Source: a virus
Strand: one strand, 5' to 3'
Virus record (IMG/VR): IMGVR_UViG_3300032322_001011
Location: 1 to 64,000 of that record
Length of the DNA stretch: 64,000 nucleotides
A model generated the notes under the pieces. That model saw nothing but the letters and a program-made list of their open reading frames with translations, did not search any database and was not told the origin of the DNA. Position 1 is the first letter of the stretch. Each line of letters opens with the position of its first letter. Positions 36,672 to 45,644 of the stretch are shown here, one piece after another. Made by a program: the position numbers and the translations under genes.

Positions 36672-38719
36672 TTTCCTTTTGCCTCCGACCAGTTAGTTGC
36701 TGCATGACACGACACTTTAAGTGTGACCCCCATAATACTCCTATCGTGACCCATCGCAGTAACTAGGGTGGACATTGCAGAGATTTCGTCTTCTTCTGGG
36801 GCAATTGCTACAAGTTCGTCATGCACTTGTACAAGCATCCTTGCCTGTGTCCCTGTAAAAGCCTTGTCCACATCAATCATGGCTTGCTTACAGATATCTG
36901 CGGCGCTTCCCTGAATAATGGCGTTAATGGCTTGGCGTTGTGCTCGTGACTGTGTAAACGAATCTTTTGATAACAACTCTGGAAGCCTACGCCTGCGACC
37001 ACTAATCGTGGACACATACCCAGAACGAACAGCCTTGGTAATAGCAATCTGCTTCCACCTAGTCAACCCAGCAAAACTCTTGTAGTAGTTATCAAGTATC
37101 GACATAGCGTGTTCTTCTTCAATACCTGTTTGTAGGGCAAGTTTCTTATGACCACCACCGTATGCGGTGAGGAAGTTAACACCTTTACCAATCTGTCGTT
37201 CTTCAGACGTTACCTCTTCTAAAGGCTTCTTAAACACGGCAGCCGCAGTAGCGGCGTGAATGTCTTCGTTGTGTTTAAAAATATGAAGCAACCGTTCATC
37301 TTGACTAAACATTGCCATGACTCGGAGTTCAATCTGGTCGTAGTCAGCCACCAACATGGTGTACTTATCTGGTGGTACAAACAAACTACGGATGGTGGAG
37401 TCTCGTGGGATGTTCTGCAAGTTTGGATTAGATGAAGACAACCGACCAGTGGCGGCTCGGTGCATGTTAAACGATGGGTGCAACTTACCGTTGTTTAACT
37501 TAGGTATAAGACCATCAACATATGTTGATTTCATCTTCCCAAGTTCTGACCATTGCAATAAAAGTGGGATCAAGGGATGCTTGCCTTTAAGTTTCTCAAG
37601 AGCATCCGCATCAACTGATGGAACTCCCTTAGCGGTCTTCTTAGTTGGCTTAAGACCTAGGCCACCTGCTCGCTTACCTGTAAACAAGTACGTTTGTTTG
37701 TCCTTATTAGAGTCTGGGTTAAACCCTGCGTAGGAGTTGTCTACAATGTCCAGTAGGCACTCACGCATCTTGGCATCCAGTTCTTTCCTCAATAACTTAA
37801 GTGAGGCTGAGTTAACTGTAATCCCTTCTTCTTCCATACACATGAGCACCCGAAGAACTTCAGACTCTTGCTGAACGGCTGGCTGTAAATCTTCAATAAG
37901 GTTTAACTTAGAACGCAACTTAGAGTAAAGCAACCATGTCCAACGAGCATCTAAGTGAACGTACTTAGCCGCAGAACTAAAAGGAACAGTGTTAATAACA
38001 GCACCAAGTTTTCCTTCCTTGGCGTAAGCATCATGCCCACCAAAGTTCTGGGCAATTAAGTTAGTCAACGAAAACGATTGTGAGTTCTCATTCTCTAGAT
38101 GTTGAAGAATCATCGTGTCCATGTATGGACCTGGTGGTAACTCTCCGTAGTACTTCTTAATAGAGCGAGCGTCAAACTTTACGTTGTGACCAACCTTTAC
38201 AAGGTCGCTAAAGAATATTGGGCGCAACGCTTCAAAAACTTCATAGCGAGATAACTGCGCTGGTGGGTCTGAATAGACACCTGGAATCACATACTTGGCT
38301 TTAGCCATTGACTCCTTACCGCTTGCTGTTACCTTGCGATATCCAGATGGTGGGATGGTTGTACCGTCACCACGTTCTTCTGGAATAACTATCTCACCAA
38401 GCAAATGACCCATAGGTATAGCCCATGAGTGACCGTAGGTAGCAATGCCAATCCAAAACACCTCGTTACGTAGAGGGTCTAGCGCTAAATCTTTTAGGTA
38501 TCGTTGGCGAATTGCTTCCGTTGATGAGGCAACAATTGAATCCGTAGGGTTCTTGAGCGTTGCAATGTGATCTTTACACTCTTTCAAAAAAAGTGTATTG
38601 ATATCATCATGGCGCTCAATAACCCCACGGGACTCAATGTCAAAGGCAAATTCCCCTGCCTTTGTAACTATCTCAACAAGTTTGTGCAACTCTTCAACGG
38701 TGTGAACCGTCTGTTGCAT
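36668..38719 (-). CDS. DNA polymerase, family A (3'-5' exonuclease + polymerase)
   Basis: 683 aa. N-terminal exonuclease: FDIES (D27, E29), 'VKVGHNVKFDARSI' and a later Y-x3-D-type site. Polymerase: motif A 'ADYDQIELR' (~458), motif B R-x3-K-x3-F-x3-YG in 'RQIGKGVNFLTAYG', motif C 'VHDE'. No N-terminal 5'-flap domain, as usual in phage enzymes. Main replicative polymerase of this phage. Confidence 0.95.
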   Translation of the reverse strand: MQQTVHTVEELHKLVEIVTKAGEFAFDIESRGVIERHDDINTLFLKECKDHIATLKNPTDSIVASSTEAIRQRYLKDLALDPLRNEVFWIGIATYGHSWAIPMGHLLGEIVIPEERGDGTTIPPSGYRKVTASGKESMAKAKYVIPGVYSDPPAQLSRYEVFEALRPIFFSDLVKVGHNVKFDARSIKKYYGELPPGPYMDTMILQHLENENSQSFSLTNLIAQNFGGHDAYAKEGKLGAVINTVPFSSAAKYVHLDARWTWLLYSKLRSKLNLIEDLQPAVQQESEVLRVLMCMEEEGITVNSASLKLLRKELDAKMRECLLDIVDNSYAGFNPDSNKDKQTYLFTGKRAGGLGLKPTKKTAKGVPSVDADALEKLKGKHPLIPLLLQWSELGKMKSTYVDGLIPKLNNGKLHPSFNMHRAATGRLSSSNPNLQNIPRDSTIRSLFVPPDKYTMLVADYDQIELRVMAMFSQDERLLHIFKHNEDIHAATAAAVFKKPLEEVTSEERQIGKGVNFLTAYGGGHKKLALQTGIEEEHAMSILDNYYKSFAGLTRWKQIAITKAVRSGYVSTISGRRRRLPELLSKDSFTQSRAQRQAINAIIQGSAADICKQAMIDVDKAFTGTQARMLVQVHDELVAIAPEEDEISAMSTLVTAMGHDRSIMGVTLKVSCHAATNWSEAKGK

Positions 38720-38724
38720 AAAGA

Positions 38725-39405
38725 TTATTGAGCGTCAAGAATGTCTGTTGCTACTTCCAACAGTTCTGTGCGAGTAGGGATCTTGATGATGCTTGGATCG
38801 TAAGCATTGTTGTTCAACACCTTCATGGTGTCTTCATCAAATGCTTTGAGATTCCATTCTTCAAGGTCACGCTCACGTACCATCTGCAAAATGGTTTGTG
38901 TCTGTGCTCCCTTACCAGTCTTGGATACTGCCCAATAATTCTTGGACAGAGGTCCTTGACGTGGGTCAAGGTGGAAGTTCTTTAGTTGGTCAATCAGACG
39001 AACGCCAACTTCAAACGACTTAACAATTGCTTCTTCTTCATTGCTAAGGACTGCAATGTTGAATGCAAACTTCGTGCTTGGGCGATTGCCTGCATCACAA
39101 AGTGGGCAACCATTTGGATCGTCATGCAAGCAGACAAAAGACTTCTGGCCTTGACGACCATCAATCCAGTGTGTGCGGAACGATGCGTATGGTTCGTCTT
39201 CCAAGAACTTGATGACTTGTGTGTCTTCAGTTACCTTGAAGCGCTGTGCGTACGGTGAGGATGCTTCCTGAACACGGTCTGCTGCACCCCAACCACGCTT
39301 GATTGATCGTGCTGCTGGTGCTTCAGTTGCGTCTGTTTGCTTTGCTTTTACTGGCGATGCAATTTCTTGCTCGTCATCTTCATATTCGTCATAACGGTTT
39401 GACAT
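38725..39405 (-). CDS. ssDNA-binding protein-like
   Basis: 226 aa. N-terminal acidic linker (EYEDDEQEIAS), an OB-like core with 'QVIKFLEDEPYASFRTHWI', a zinc knuckle 'CLHDDPNGCPLCDAG', and 'AFNIAVLS...FEVG' strands. Resembles gp32/T7 2.5-type SSBs of actinophages. Lies directly upstream of the polymerase gene. Confidence 0.6.
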   Translation of the reverse strand: MSNRYDEYEDDEQEIASPVKAKQTDATEAPAARSIKRGWGAADRVQEASSPYAQRFKVTEDTQVIKFLEDEPYASFRTHWIDGRQGQKSFVCLHDDPNGCPLCDAGNRPSTKFAFNIAVLSNEEEAIVKSFEVGVRLIDQLKNFHLDPRQGPLSKNYWAVSKTGKGAQTQTILQMVRERDLEEWNLKAFDEDTMKVLNNNAYDPSIIKIPTRTELLEVATDILDAQ

Positions 39406-39427
39406 GATGTACCTTGCTTTCGTGTGT

Positions 39428-39868
39428 TTAATTTGACCAGTGTGTATGTATGTGTTTTTTGAATGCTACCCAATCTACATTTTGTCCTCGTGCTTTATTG
39501 AGTCCAAAATGATCAACTGCGTATAGCAGTAACTCTACCTGACTTCGGCTGTAAAGCCTACGCCCCTTGGAACTTTTTCCAGGAATTTGATTCCCCTCTG
39601 GAGGAGAAGTCCGAAACTTTGGAACAGGAATAATTCCATCATGTTCCCAGTGTCGTAATGTATCTGGTTTTCTTCCAAGTGCTTTGGCAACCTCCCCAAT
39701 TGTGTAGAAGGCCACCTTTTCCCCACGCACCTGGTAGTACGTTGCGTGAAGAAATTCAAAAGGATCTTCTTCCTTACTCTTTTTAGTTTCCGCCCTGTTT
39801 TTAGGCGGCTTCTTTCCAGGGTAGTTAGGAAGATCCTCAAGAAAACTATCTAAGCCTTGAGCGCCCAT
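39428..39868 (-). CDS. MerR-like helix-turn-helix protein
   Basis: 146 aa. 'YTIGEVAKALGRKPDTLRHWEHDGIIP' (~54-80) is a MerR-type HTH with its R-x-W-E-x-x-G-x-I-P wing; 'GRRLYSRSQVELL' follows. Regulator or excisionase-like architectural protein. Confidence 0.7.
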   Translation of the reverse strand: MGAQGLDSFLEDLPNYPGKKPPKNRAETKKSKEEDPFEFLHATYYQVRGEKVAFYTIGEVAKALGRKPDTLRHWEHDGIIPVPKFRTSPPEGNQIPGKSSKGRRLYSRSQVELLLYAVDHFGLNKARGQNVDWVAFKKHIHTHWSN

Positions 39869-40269
39869 GTTTCTTTCTCAACATAAAACGTCTTAACTTT
39901 CTCTTGAATGTTTTCGTCATTCCAAGCAAGACCAAGCAACTTGTCCTCACTAAGAACTTCAATAACTTCTTTTACAGTGTCCCAATGACCGTTCTCCTTA
40001 GCCCATGCTTCAGCAGCACTGGTGTTAAACGATTTGGATACACGGCGCTCACGCTTAAGTTCTACATCTCCCAAGTCAATCCAGATGTTTCCCTTTTCAT
40101 CTGGGTTACCGTGAGCAACAAGCATCTCAGTTAGTTCTGCTTTAAGAGCGTCTGCTCTTTTCTGAACTTGGTCAAGCATTGACTTGTGGTTCTTGTAATC
40201 CTCAACCACTCGCCGTGCATGCGCTTCATTAAATTCTGATGCTGGTGTTTCTCTTACAATCTTTGCCAT
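39850..40269 (-). CDS. Conserved phage protein in the replication module
   Basis: 139 aa. Coiled-coil N-terminus (RVVEDYKNHKSMLDQVQKRADALKAELTEMLVAHG), then 'IWIDLGDVELKRERRVSKSFNTSAAEAWAKENGHWDTVKEV'. Found, from memory, next to helicase/primase genes in many actinophages. Function unknown. Confidence 0.55.
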   Translation of the reverse strand: MAKIVRETPASEFNEAHARRVVEDYKNHKSMLDQVQKRADALKAELTEMLVAHGNPDEKGNIWIDLGDVELKRERRVSKSFNTSAAEAWAKENGHWDTVKEVIEVLSEDKLLGLAWNDENIQEKVKTFYVEKETWALKA

Positions 40270-40270
40270 G

Positions 40271-41815
40271 TTATACCTCGCTGTTTGTTAAGAACGAAGA
40301 CAATGCGCCTAAGTTCAGTTGAAAGTTTCCTTTGTGGTCGTGACCACCATCAACAAATGCTTTGTTGATGTTCCTTTTCTCTTGCAACATTTCGTATTGC
40401 CTCTCTTCAATACTCCCCTTCATTACGAATGAGATTATGTTAACGTGCGGAAACTCAGATGACAACCTGATAATTCTGGCTTCTCGTTGGTCTAGTTTTC
40501 CAGCGCTCCAAGGAAGGTCATAGGAAATCAAATAGTTAGCCACAGGTAAGTCCACACCGTAGCCACCAGCATCCGATGATAAGAACAAACGGGTGTTTGG
40601 ATCGTTAGCAAACTGTTGTTTTGCTCTGTCTCTAGACATCATATCCATGCCACCCATAAACAAAACGCTGTTGGTTAGCCCTTTTGTAGCGTTTTGAATT
40701 AGTCGTAAATTGTTTTTAAAGAACGAAAACAATACAACTTTATTCTTTGGATCTTCATTTAAAACGTCTTCAATGTACTGAAGCACCGCATCTAACTTGG
40801 GGGTGTTAAACCTCTCTGGAATAAGACCCTGTGCTACAACTTGAGAAGCATGCTTACTACCTTGATCGTTGTTGTCGTCTAGGTATTGCTCTGCGGATAT
40901 CTTTACCAGTTCTGGATTATCACAGAACATACGTAGGGTAGTCAATCGGGACATGACATCCCCTTGTGCTTCCATGTTCTTATTGTTTCCGTAATAGTGC
41001 GCCCACAAATCAAACCCTCTGCCATGTTGGGTTATTGCTTTTTGAATAGAATCAAGCAAGTCATTAGACAACTTCCTATACACAGCAGCACCTGCGGAAT
41101 CAAATGGTACTGGAATGAAGTGGTTGATTACTTGGGGCAACTGATCCTGAATATCTTCACGAGTTTTGCGGACCATTACGTCTTGCATACTTTCATTTAG
41201 AGCCTTAAGATTTCGATATCTGCTTGGCTTACCAAAATGATCACGCACAATAAAGGTGCGGTCAAACACTTCAAACTTCCCAAGTACTGCTGGGTCAACA
41301 AACTCCATAATAGAAAACAATTCTTCTGGGCGATTCTCAATAGGCTGACCAGTGAGCGCAAACCTGTAATGGTATTTCTTACCTATGCGTTTGATAAGCC
41401 TAGAACGCTTGGCTCTTGGGGTCTTAATCATGGTTGCTTCGTCAACCACAATTGCATCAAACTTATGTTTTTCAAAATGAGCCAAGTCGTTAACTAATGA
41501 TTCAGGGTTAACAACAACGTACTTTGCGCTGAGTGCGTTACGCCATTCTTTCTTTCTAGCGGCAGCAGAACCATCAATAACAACGACATCAGAATCAGTA
41601 AACTTTTTAATTTCTCTAGCCCATTGATACTTCAATGCAGATGGGACTACCACAATTACTTTCTTTATCTCACCAGACTCAAACAACTTTTCTAGTGCAG
41701 CAATAGTAGTAACAGTTTTACCAGCACCCATCACTAGGGCTAACAACATTTGACCACGGTCAACCATGAGTTCGGTTGCCTCTTCTTGAAACGGATAAAG
41801 TTTCCCTTTAAACAT
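40271..41815 (-). CDS. SNF2/DEAD-like helicase (copy 2 of 2)
   Basis: 514 aa. Walker A MGAGKT (29-34), motif II VDEAT (124-128), motif III 'ALTGQPIENRPEELFSIMEF', C-terminal 'LLIS-YDLPWSAGKLDQREARIIRL' with motif VI R-x-x-R. SF2 ATPase acting on dsDNA in replication or recombination. Overlaps the primase gene by 8 bases. Confidence 0.9.
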   Translation of the reverse strand: MFKGKLYPFQEEATELMVDRGQMLLALVMGAGKTVTTIAALEKLFESGEIKKVIVVVPSALKYQWAREIKKFTDSDVVVIDGSAAARKKEWRNALSAKYVVVNPESLVNDLAHFEKHKFDAIVVDEATMIKTPRAKRSRLIKRIGKKYHYRFALTGQPIENRPEELFSIMEFVDPAVLGKFEVFDRTFIVRDHFGKPSRYRNLKALNESMQDVMVRKTREDIQDQLPQVINHFIPVPFDSAGAAVYRKLSNDLLDSIQKAITQHGRGFDLWAHYYGNNKNMEAQGDVMSRLTTLRMFCDNPELVKISAEQYLDDNNDQGSKHASQVVAQGLIPERFNTPKLDAVLQYIEDVLNEDPKNKVVLFSFFKNNLRLIQNATKGLTNSVLFMGGMDMMSRDRAKQQFANDPNTRLFLSSDAGGYGVDLPVANYLISYDLPWSAGKLDQREARIIRLSSEFPHVNIISFVMKGSIEERQYEMLQEKRNINKAFVDGGHDHKGNFQLNLGALSSFLTNSEV

Positions 41816-42743
41816 TTATCCACCAAGGTATTACTGATGCTTGCTTTATTGCCGTTAGCGTTTCGTCTTGAGTCATTTCACCGATGTCTTTTGCGTTCGT
41901 GTGTGCGTAGTGTATATATTTTACACCATACCTAAACGCTGGTAACTGCTTTGTAATACGTTTTGCAGACTCAATCCCTGCCTCATCATTATCCATAGCA
42001 ATAATTAACCCGTCAGCATGTTCGGATAGAAGACGTATCTGGGCCTTACTTACGTGTGCTCCAAAAGTTGCCACGGCACTTACCCCATCCATAACAGTGT
42101 CAACCCTGACTACATCTAACGGGGACTCAACAACCATTACAATCTTTTGAGAAACTTTGTCTAGGCCAAATAACGTATCTGACTTCTTAATCCCGATTGG
42201 ATAGTTGCGAACCTGTGACGGTTCTTTCTCTTGCCACCCAAGCAATTCACCAAAAGAAGAAACTATGGGAAGAATCCATGCTTGTTTCTTCTCATCAAAC
42301 CTAACTCCGTACTTCCTTGCAGATGCTCTATCAAGACCACGAGTCCACAACCAGTTGTCAGAGGGCGCTGGAAAAGAACTAAACACTTTCCAATCTACTT
42401 CTGGCTTTAACTCAGCAACAGGTTCTGCTGTCAATCTTTCAAGACCAGAATTAATCAAGAAAGTATGTACAGCAATAATACTGTCTGGCTCACCAGTAAG
42501 TTCTGAAACAAGGGTTGACAATGTTCCTTTAGCACCACAGGAATAACAAATCCACAAGCCAGTGTTTGCATTCATTGACCACGATGGTGACCTATCTTCT
42601 TTACCAGTTCGTGATGCGTGTACAGGGCAACACCCAGATATTTCCTTCTCACCTACACGCTTTACGGTTACTCCTAACTGAGTTAGGACACCAGCAATAT
42701 CAGTAGTACCAGTTGTCATTGTCCGAGTCATTATCATCCCCAT
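41808..42743 (-). CDS. DNA primase (DnaG-like, zinc finger + Toprim)
   Basis: 311 aa. CHC2-type zinc site 'GCCPVHAS...WICYSCGAKG', then Toprim: 'VVESPLDVVRV' (E) and 'LIIAMDNDEAGI' (D-x-D). Starts at 42743, 42734 or 42719 are possible; an AGGAG fits 42734 best. Synthesises RNA primers. Overlaps the helicase gene by about 44 bases. Confidence 0.85.
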   Translation of the reverse strand: MGMIMTRTMTTGTTDIAGVLTQLGVTVKRVGEKEISGCCPVHASRTGKEDRSPSWSMNANTGLWICYSCGAKGTLSTLVSELTGEPDSIIAVHTFLINSGLERLTAEPVAELKPEVDWKVFSSFPAPSDNWLWTRGLDRASARKYGVRFDEKKQAWILPIVSSFGELLGWQEKEPSQVRNYPIGIKKSDTLFGLDKVSQKIVMVVESPLDVVRVDTVMDGVSAVATFGAHVSKAQIRLLSEHADGLIIAMDNDEAGIESAKRITKQLPAFRYGVKYIHYAHTNAKDIGEMTQDETLTAIKQASVIPWWINV

Positions 42744-43965
42744 CTTCTCCTACCTCTGTAAAGTCCATGTTGTTCCAGTCCCAGTTAATTCTGATCTCTC
42801 CTTGTGGGGCTGAACGTGCAATGACTACACGAATGATTCCTTGGTTCTCAATATCTGGATCAGACTCAACTGCAATAACAAGGTCTGAGTCTTGAGCAAA
42901 TGACGAGGTGTAACCAATTGAGTCAACCGTTACCTTGCGTGACTTCTTGTTACCCAACTTCCATGAAAGAACCTGGGTAGTACCAACAATTGGAATGTCA
43001 GCAGTCTGTGCAAGACGCTTTAAAGACCGAGTGATGTTTGTGAGCGCCTGTGGCGAACCCTTTGGTTCTCCTTGCTCGTCATCCATTAGATACACACCGT
43101 CAACAAAAAGAATGTCTGGCTTGTACTCTTGCACCTTTGCCGCAAGTGAACTAACGGTGGTGAGTGATGATGTGTCCTCAGTGATAACAAACGGATGCAT
43201 GTTCTTACGCATACGCAAAGTATTACGAACACGCTCAAACTCTTCGTCAGAAAGACTTGCTCGCAAGATGTTGCTGTATGGAACTTTGGCAACAATCGCA
43301 TCGTAACGTGCCGCTTGTTCTTCTGCTGACATTTCAAACGAAACAAAGAGTGGGCGTTTACCGTGGATGTGGGCTGCGTTAGCCATCATCAACGTCATCA
43401 ACGACTTACCTTTCTTTGCTTCACCAACAAATGTAATCAACTGTTGTGGGCGAAGACCCGAAGTGATTCTGTCAAGACCTTGAATACCTGTAGGAATACC
43501 ACGAATAGCATTAGGCATCTTACGTAGTTCGTCATATTTTGAAACACGTTCTTCCCACTGCTCAATAAGGTTTACATCTCGTAGGCGAGCAACATCTGCT
43601 CCAGCCTTCTGTACACCTGCGGCAAGCAACTTAAACGCTTCACTTGTGTCCCCAGCATTGAGTGCAGGCATCGCTGCTGACATGGCCTCAACAAGATTGC
43701 GCTGGCGGTAACTTGCATAAAGTTCATCTACCAATGCGGTAAACGGTTCTGGTTTAGCATCAATTACTTTGATGTCTCCAAACTCCATACCAAGCGCACG
43801 TTCAGTTGGAACTGACCCATGATTACGCCAGTATGAAGTAATCCATGTCCAGACATTCCCCCACTCTTTAGTGAAGTGCTCAGTCTTTACGCCATGCTTT
43901 AACGGAAAGGAAATGTCTTGGTCTTGAATGACCTTACTGATTAGTAATTGTTCTGCACTAGCCAT
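42700..43965 (-). CDS. DnaB-type replicative helicase
   Basis: 421 aa from ATG at 43965, overlapping the upstream TAA. N-terminal helical domain (1-130), linker, then RecA-like core: 'IPTGIQGLDRITSGLRPQQL', Walker A 'GEAKKGKS' (181-188), 'PLFVSFEMSAEE' motif, Walker B 'DILFVDGVYLM'. Hexameric 5'-3' helicase. Highly acidic end (GEDGDDNDSDNDN). Confidence 0.9.
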   Translation of the reverse strand: MASAEQLLISKVIQDQDISFPLKHGVKTEHFTKEWGNVWTWITSYWRNHGSVPTERALGMEFGDIKVIDAKPEPFTALVDELYASYRQRNLVEAMSAAMPALNAGDTSEAFKLLAAGVQKAGADVARLRDVNLIEQWEERVSKYDELRKMPNAIRGIPTGIQGLDRITSGLRPQQLITFVGEAKKGKSLMTLMMANAAHIHGKRPLFVSFEMSAEEQAARYDAIVAKVPYSNILRASLSDEEFERVRNTLRMRKNMHPFVITEDTSSLTTVSSLAAKVQEYKPDILFVDGVYLMDDEQGEPKGSPQALTNITRSLKRLAQTADIPIVGTTQVLSWKLGNKKSRKVTVDSIGYTSSFAQDSDLVIAVESDPDIENQGIIRVVIARSAPQGEIRINWDWNNMDFTEVGEDGDDNDSDNDNWYY

Positions 43966-44405
43966 TAGGAAGACCACGCAGTCTTTGGTGAGACTACGGT
44001 TGCCCTAAGCCCAATAAGTTTGTAGTGCTCCTGATCTGCAACATATATCTGCGTGATACCACGATTGATGCTGAGGTCATAAGCAAGTTCTTTGATGTCT
44101 TGAAATGAAACCACGTTAGTTGAAATCCCCTTCTTAATTAACCACCTGTCAATCGCATCAGCGACTGGCGGAGGAAGCAGTGTATAAACCTCTGTACCGA
44201 TACCCAACCTGTTTATTGAATCACTAAGAGATTTGATTGGGAGAGTATTTGGTTCCCACATTCTTAGGTACTGATCCCATTTTTCATTTCTCAAAAAGTA
44301 TGCGGCTTTTATCTTTGCGATACCTTCAGGCTCTGAAGCAAGCACACCTTCAAACATTGTTGCTTGCGACTTTTGTGAAAACGATGACAGGTCATTTCGT
44401 TCCAT
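43965..44405 (-). CDS. Unknown protein between loader and helicase
   Basis: 146 aa from ATG at 44405 (MERNDLSSFSQKS). Ends 'HYKLIGLRATVVSPKTAWSS'. Pattern 'ITQIYVADQEHYKLIGLRA' could be a Toprim-like or Rossmann-like C-terminal half. Sits between a DnaC-like loader and DnaB-like helicase, overlapping both; a replication-accessory role is likely. Confidence 0.5.
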   Translation of the reverse strand: MERNDLSSFSQKSQATMFEGVLASEPEGIAKIKAAYFLRNEKWDQYLRMWEPNTLPIKSLSDSINRLGIGTEVYTLLPPPVADAIDRWLIKKGISTNVVSFQDIKELAYDLSINRGITQIYVADQEHYKLIGLRATVVSPKTAWSS

Positions 44406-45039
44406 ACTGAGTAATTCGGTAATCCTTTCCTTCAAATGGAATCTGCAATGTTGAGTCCTGGAGTATTGAAGATAGCCGTGGACCATAAATTTTAGACAAC
44501 GAAGCAATGCTGTACTCCGATGTAACGATTGTGATCAGTTTCTGCTCGTACCTACTGTTAAACAATGATACAAGAGCACCCTTTGTAAATTCAGTCTTCT
44601 TCTCGCTACCAAGCCCGTCAATAACTACAACGTCATAGACAGCGTTTAAGTACTTTAGCAAGTACTCATCACCGTATTCCATCGGGAGTTCACCATCATT
44701 GCGAATCTCATCGTAAGATGCCTCAACAAACTTCTCAGCAGTAATAAAGAAACCACCAAGTTTGTGCTTCTCCAATAACTCAGATAGCAAACCTGCGGCA
44801 AGATGAGTCTTACCAGTACCAGTGGAACCGCACAGATACAAACCTTCACCGTTCAAACGGTTCTCTTCAAAGTTTCCCATCCATCCACGAATGGCTTTAA
44901 CAACTCCCCAACTACCTACTTCTTCATCGTAGTTGTCTAAAGTTTTTTCAATGTATCGGCGTGGTATGTGTGCGTTATCCACACGTTCTTTTGGTTGTCG
45001 GTTGCGCCAGTACCGAGAACCGTGCCACTCAGTATTCAT
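44392..45039 (-). CDS. DnaC/IstB-type helicase loader (AAA+)
   Basis: 215 aa (ATG at 45039; 45045 also possible). Walker A G-S-T-G-T-G-K-T (71-78), Walker B 'YDVVVIDGLGSEK' (~135-147), sensor region 'ITIVTSEYSIASL'. N-terminal 'IPRRYIEKTLDNYD' is typical of the family. Loads the DnaB-type helicase encoded downstream. Confidence 0.8.
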   Translation of the reverse strand: MNTEWHGSRYWRNRQPKERVDNAHIPRRYIEKTLDNYDEEVGSWGVVKAIRGWMGNFEENRLNGEGLYLCGSTGTGKTHLAAGLLSELLEKHKLGGFFITAEKFVEASYDEIRNDGELPMEYGDEYLLKYLNAVYDVVVIDGLGSEKKTEFTKGALVSLFNSRYEQKLITIVTSEYSIASLSKIYGPRLSSILQDSTLQIPFEGKDYRITQYGTK

Positions 45040-45217
45040 CGTCATCAATCAAAGTCCTTTCAACGCTCTTCTTATTTTCTTTGTAATACTTTTTTACGTA
45101 GTCTTTCATTGCTTGCAAATCAACTTGTGTTTGAACAAGCCAAGTCTCTGCTGATTCCCAATCACGCCACTGAAGAGCGATGTCGTACTCATGTCGTGAT
45201 TCAAGATAATCAACCAT
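45029..45217 (-). CDS. Small helical protein
   Basis: 62 aa from ATG at 45217 (MVDYLESRHEYD). A longer frame begins with TTG at 45271. Helical: 'ALQWRDWESAETWLVQTQVDLQAMKDYVKKYY'. Acidic end (LIDDDEY). Between initiator-side genes and the loader. Confidence 0.5.
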   Translation of the reverse strand: MVDYLESRHEYDIALQWRDWESAETWLVQTQVDLQAMKDYVKKYYKENKKSVERTLIDDDEY

Positions 45218-45236
45218 GATGTTGATTGCTTTCTTT

Positions 45237-45644
45237 TCACCCCTCAAGGTACTTCTCCAATCGTGGATCAAACTTCATCTCTTCAGAAGTGGACTGCACT
45301 GTACTACCTTGAACACGCTTAAACAACTCACCTCGTCTGGCAGCAAACGCTCTCCAAGGTGTCTCTTGTTCTTTTAACGGTGTGCGCTTAATGTCATCAG
45401 CAAACAAATCAATCATCTGATATATCTGATCATGTGTAACTGAATCTGCAATCATGGTGCTAAAGATTTTCATCATGGCTGGTCCGTTAACTGGAGCGTT
45501 TAAAGACATGGACATACCAGTCGTGCGGTCTTGAAGGTACATAACTAACTTTTTGAGGCTTGGACCTTTTTGTGGTTCAACCTTCGGCTTGTCTTCGTCA
45601 GCGCCGATTACCTTGACATCCCAGTCATCGTGTTTCTTTTTCAT
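45237..45644 (-). CDS. Hypothetical protein of the replication module
   Basis: 135 aa from ATG at 45644, overlapping the initiator's TGA (ATGA). 'LKKLVMYLQDRTTGMSMSLNAPVNGPAMMKIFSTMIADSV' helical domain, basic N-terminus (MKKKHDDWDVK), end 'MKFDPRLEKYLEG'. No family recognised. Confidence 0.5.
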   Translation of the reverse strand: MKKKHDDWDVKVIGADEDKPKVEPQKGPSLKKLVMYLQDRTTGMSMSLNAPVNGPAMMKIFSTMIADSVTHDQIYQMIDLFADDIKRTPLKEQETPWRAFAARRGELFKRVQGSTVQSTSEEMKFDPRLEKYLEG

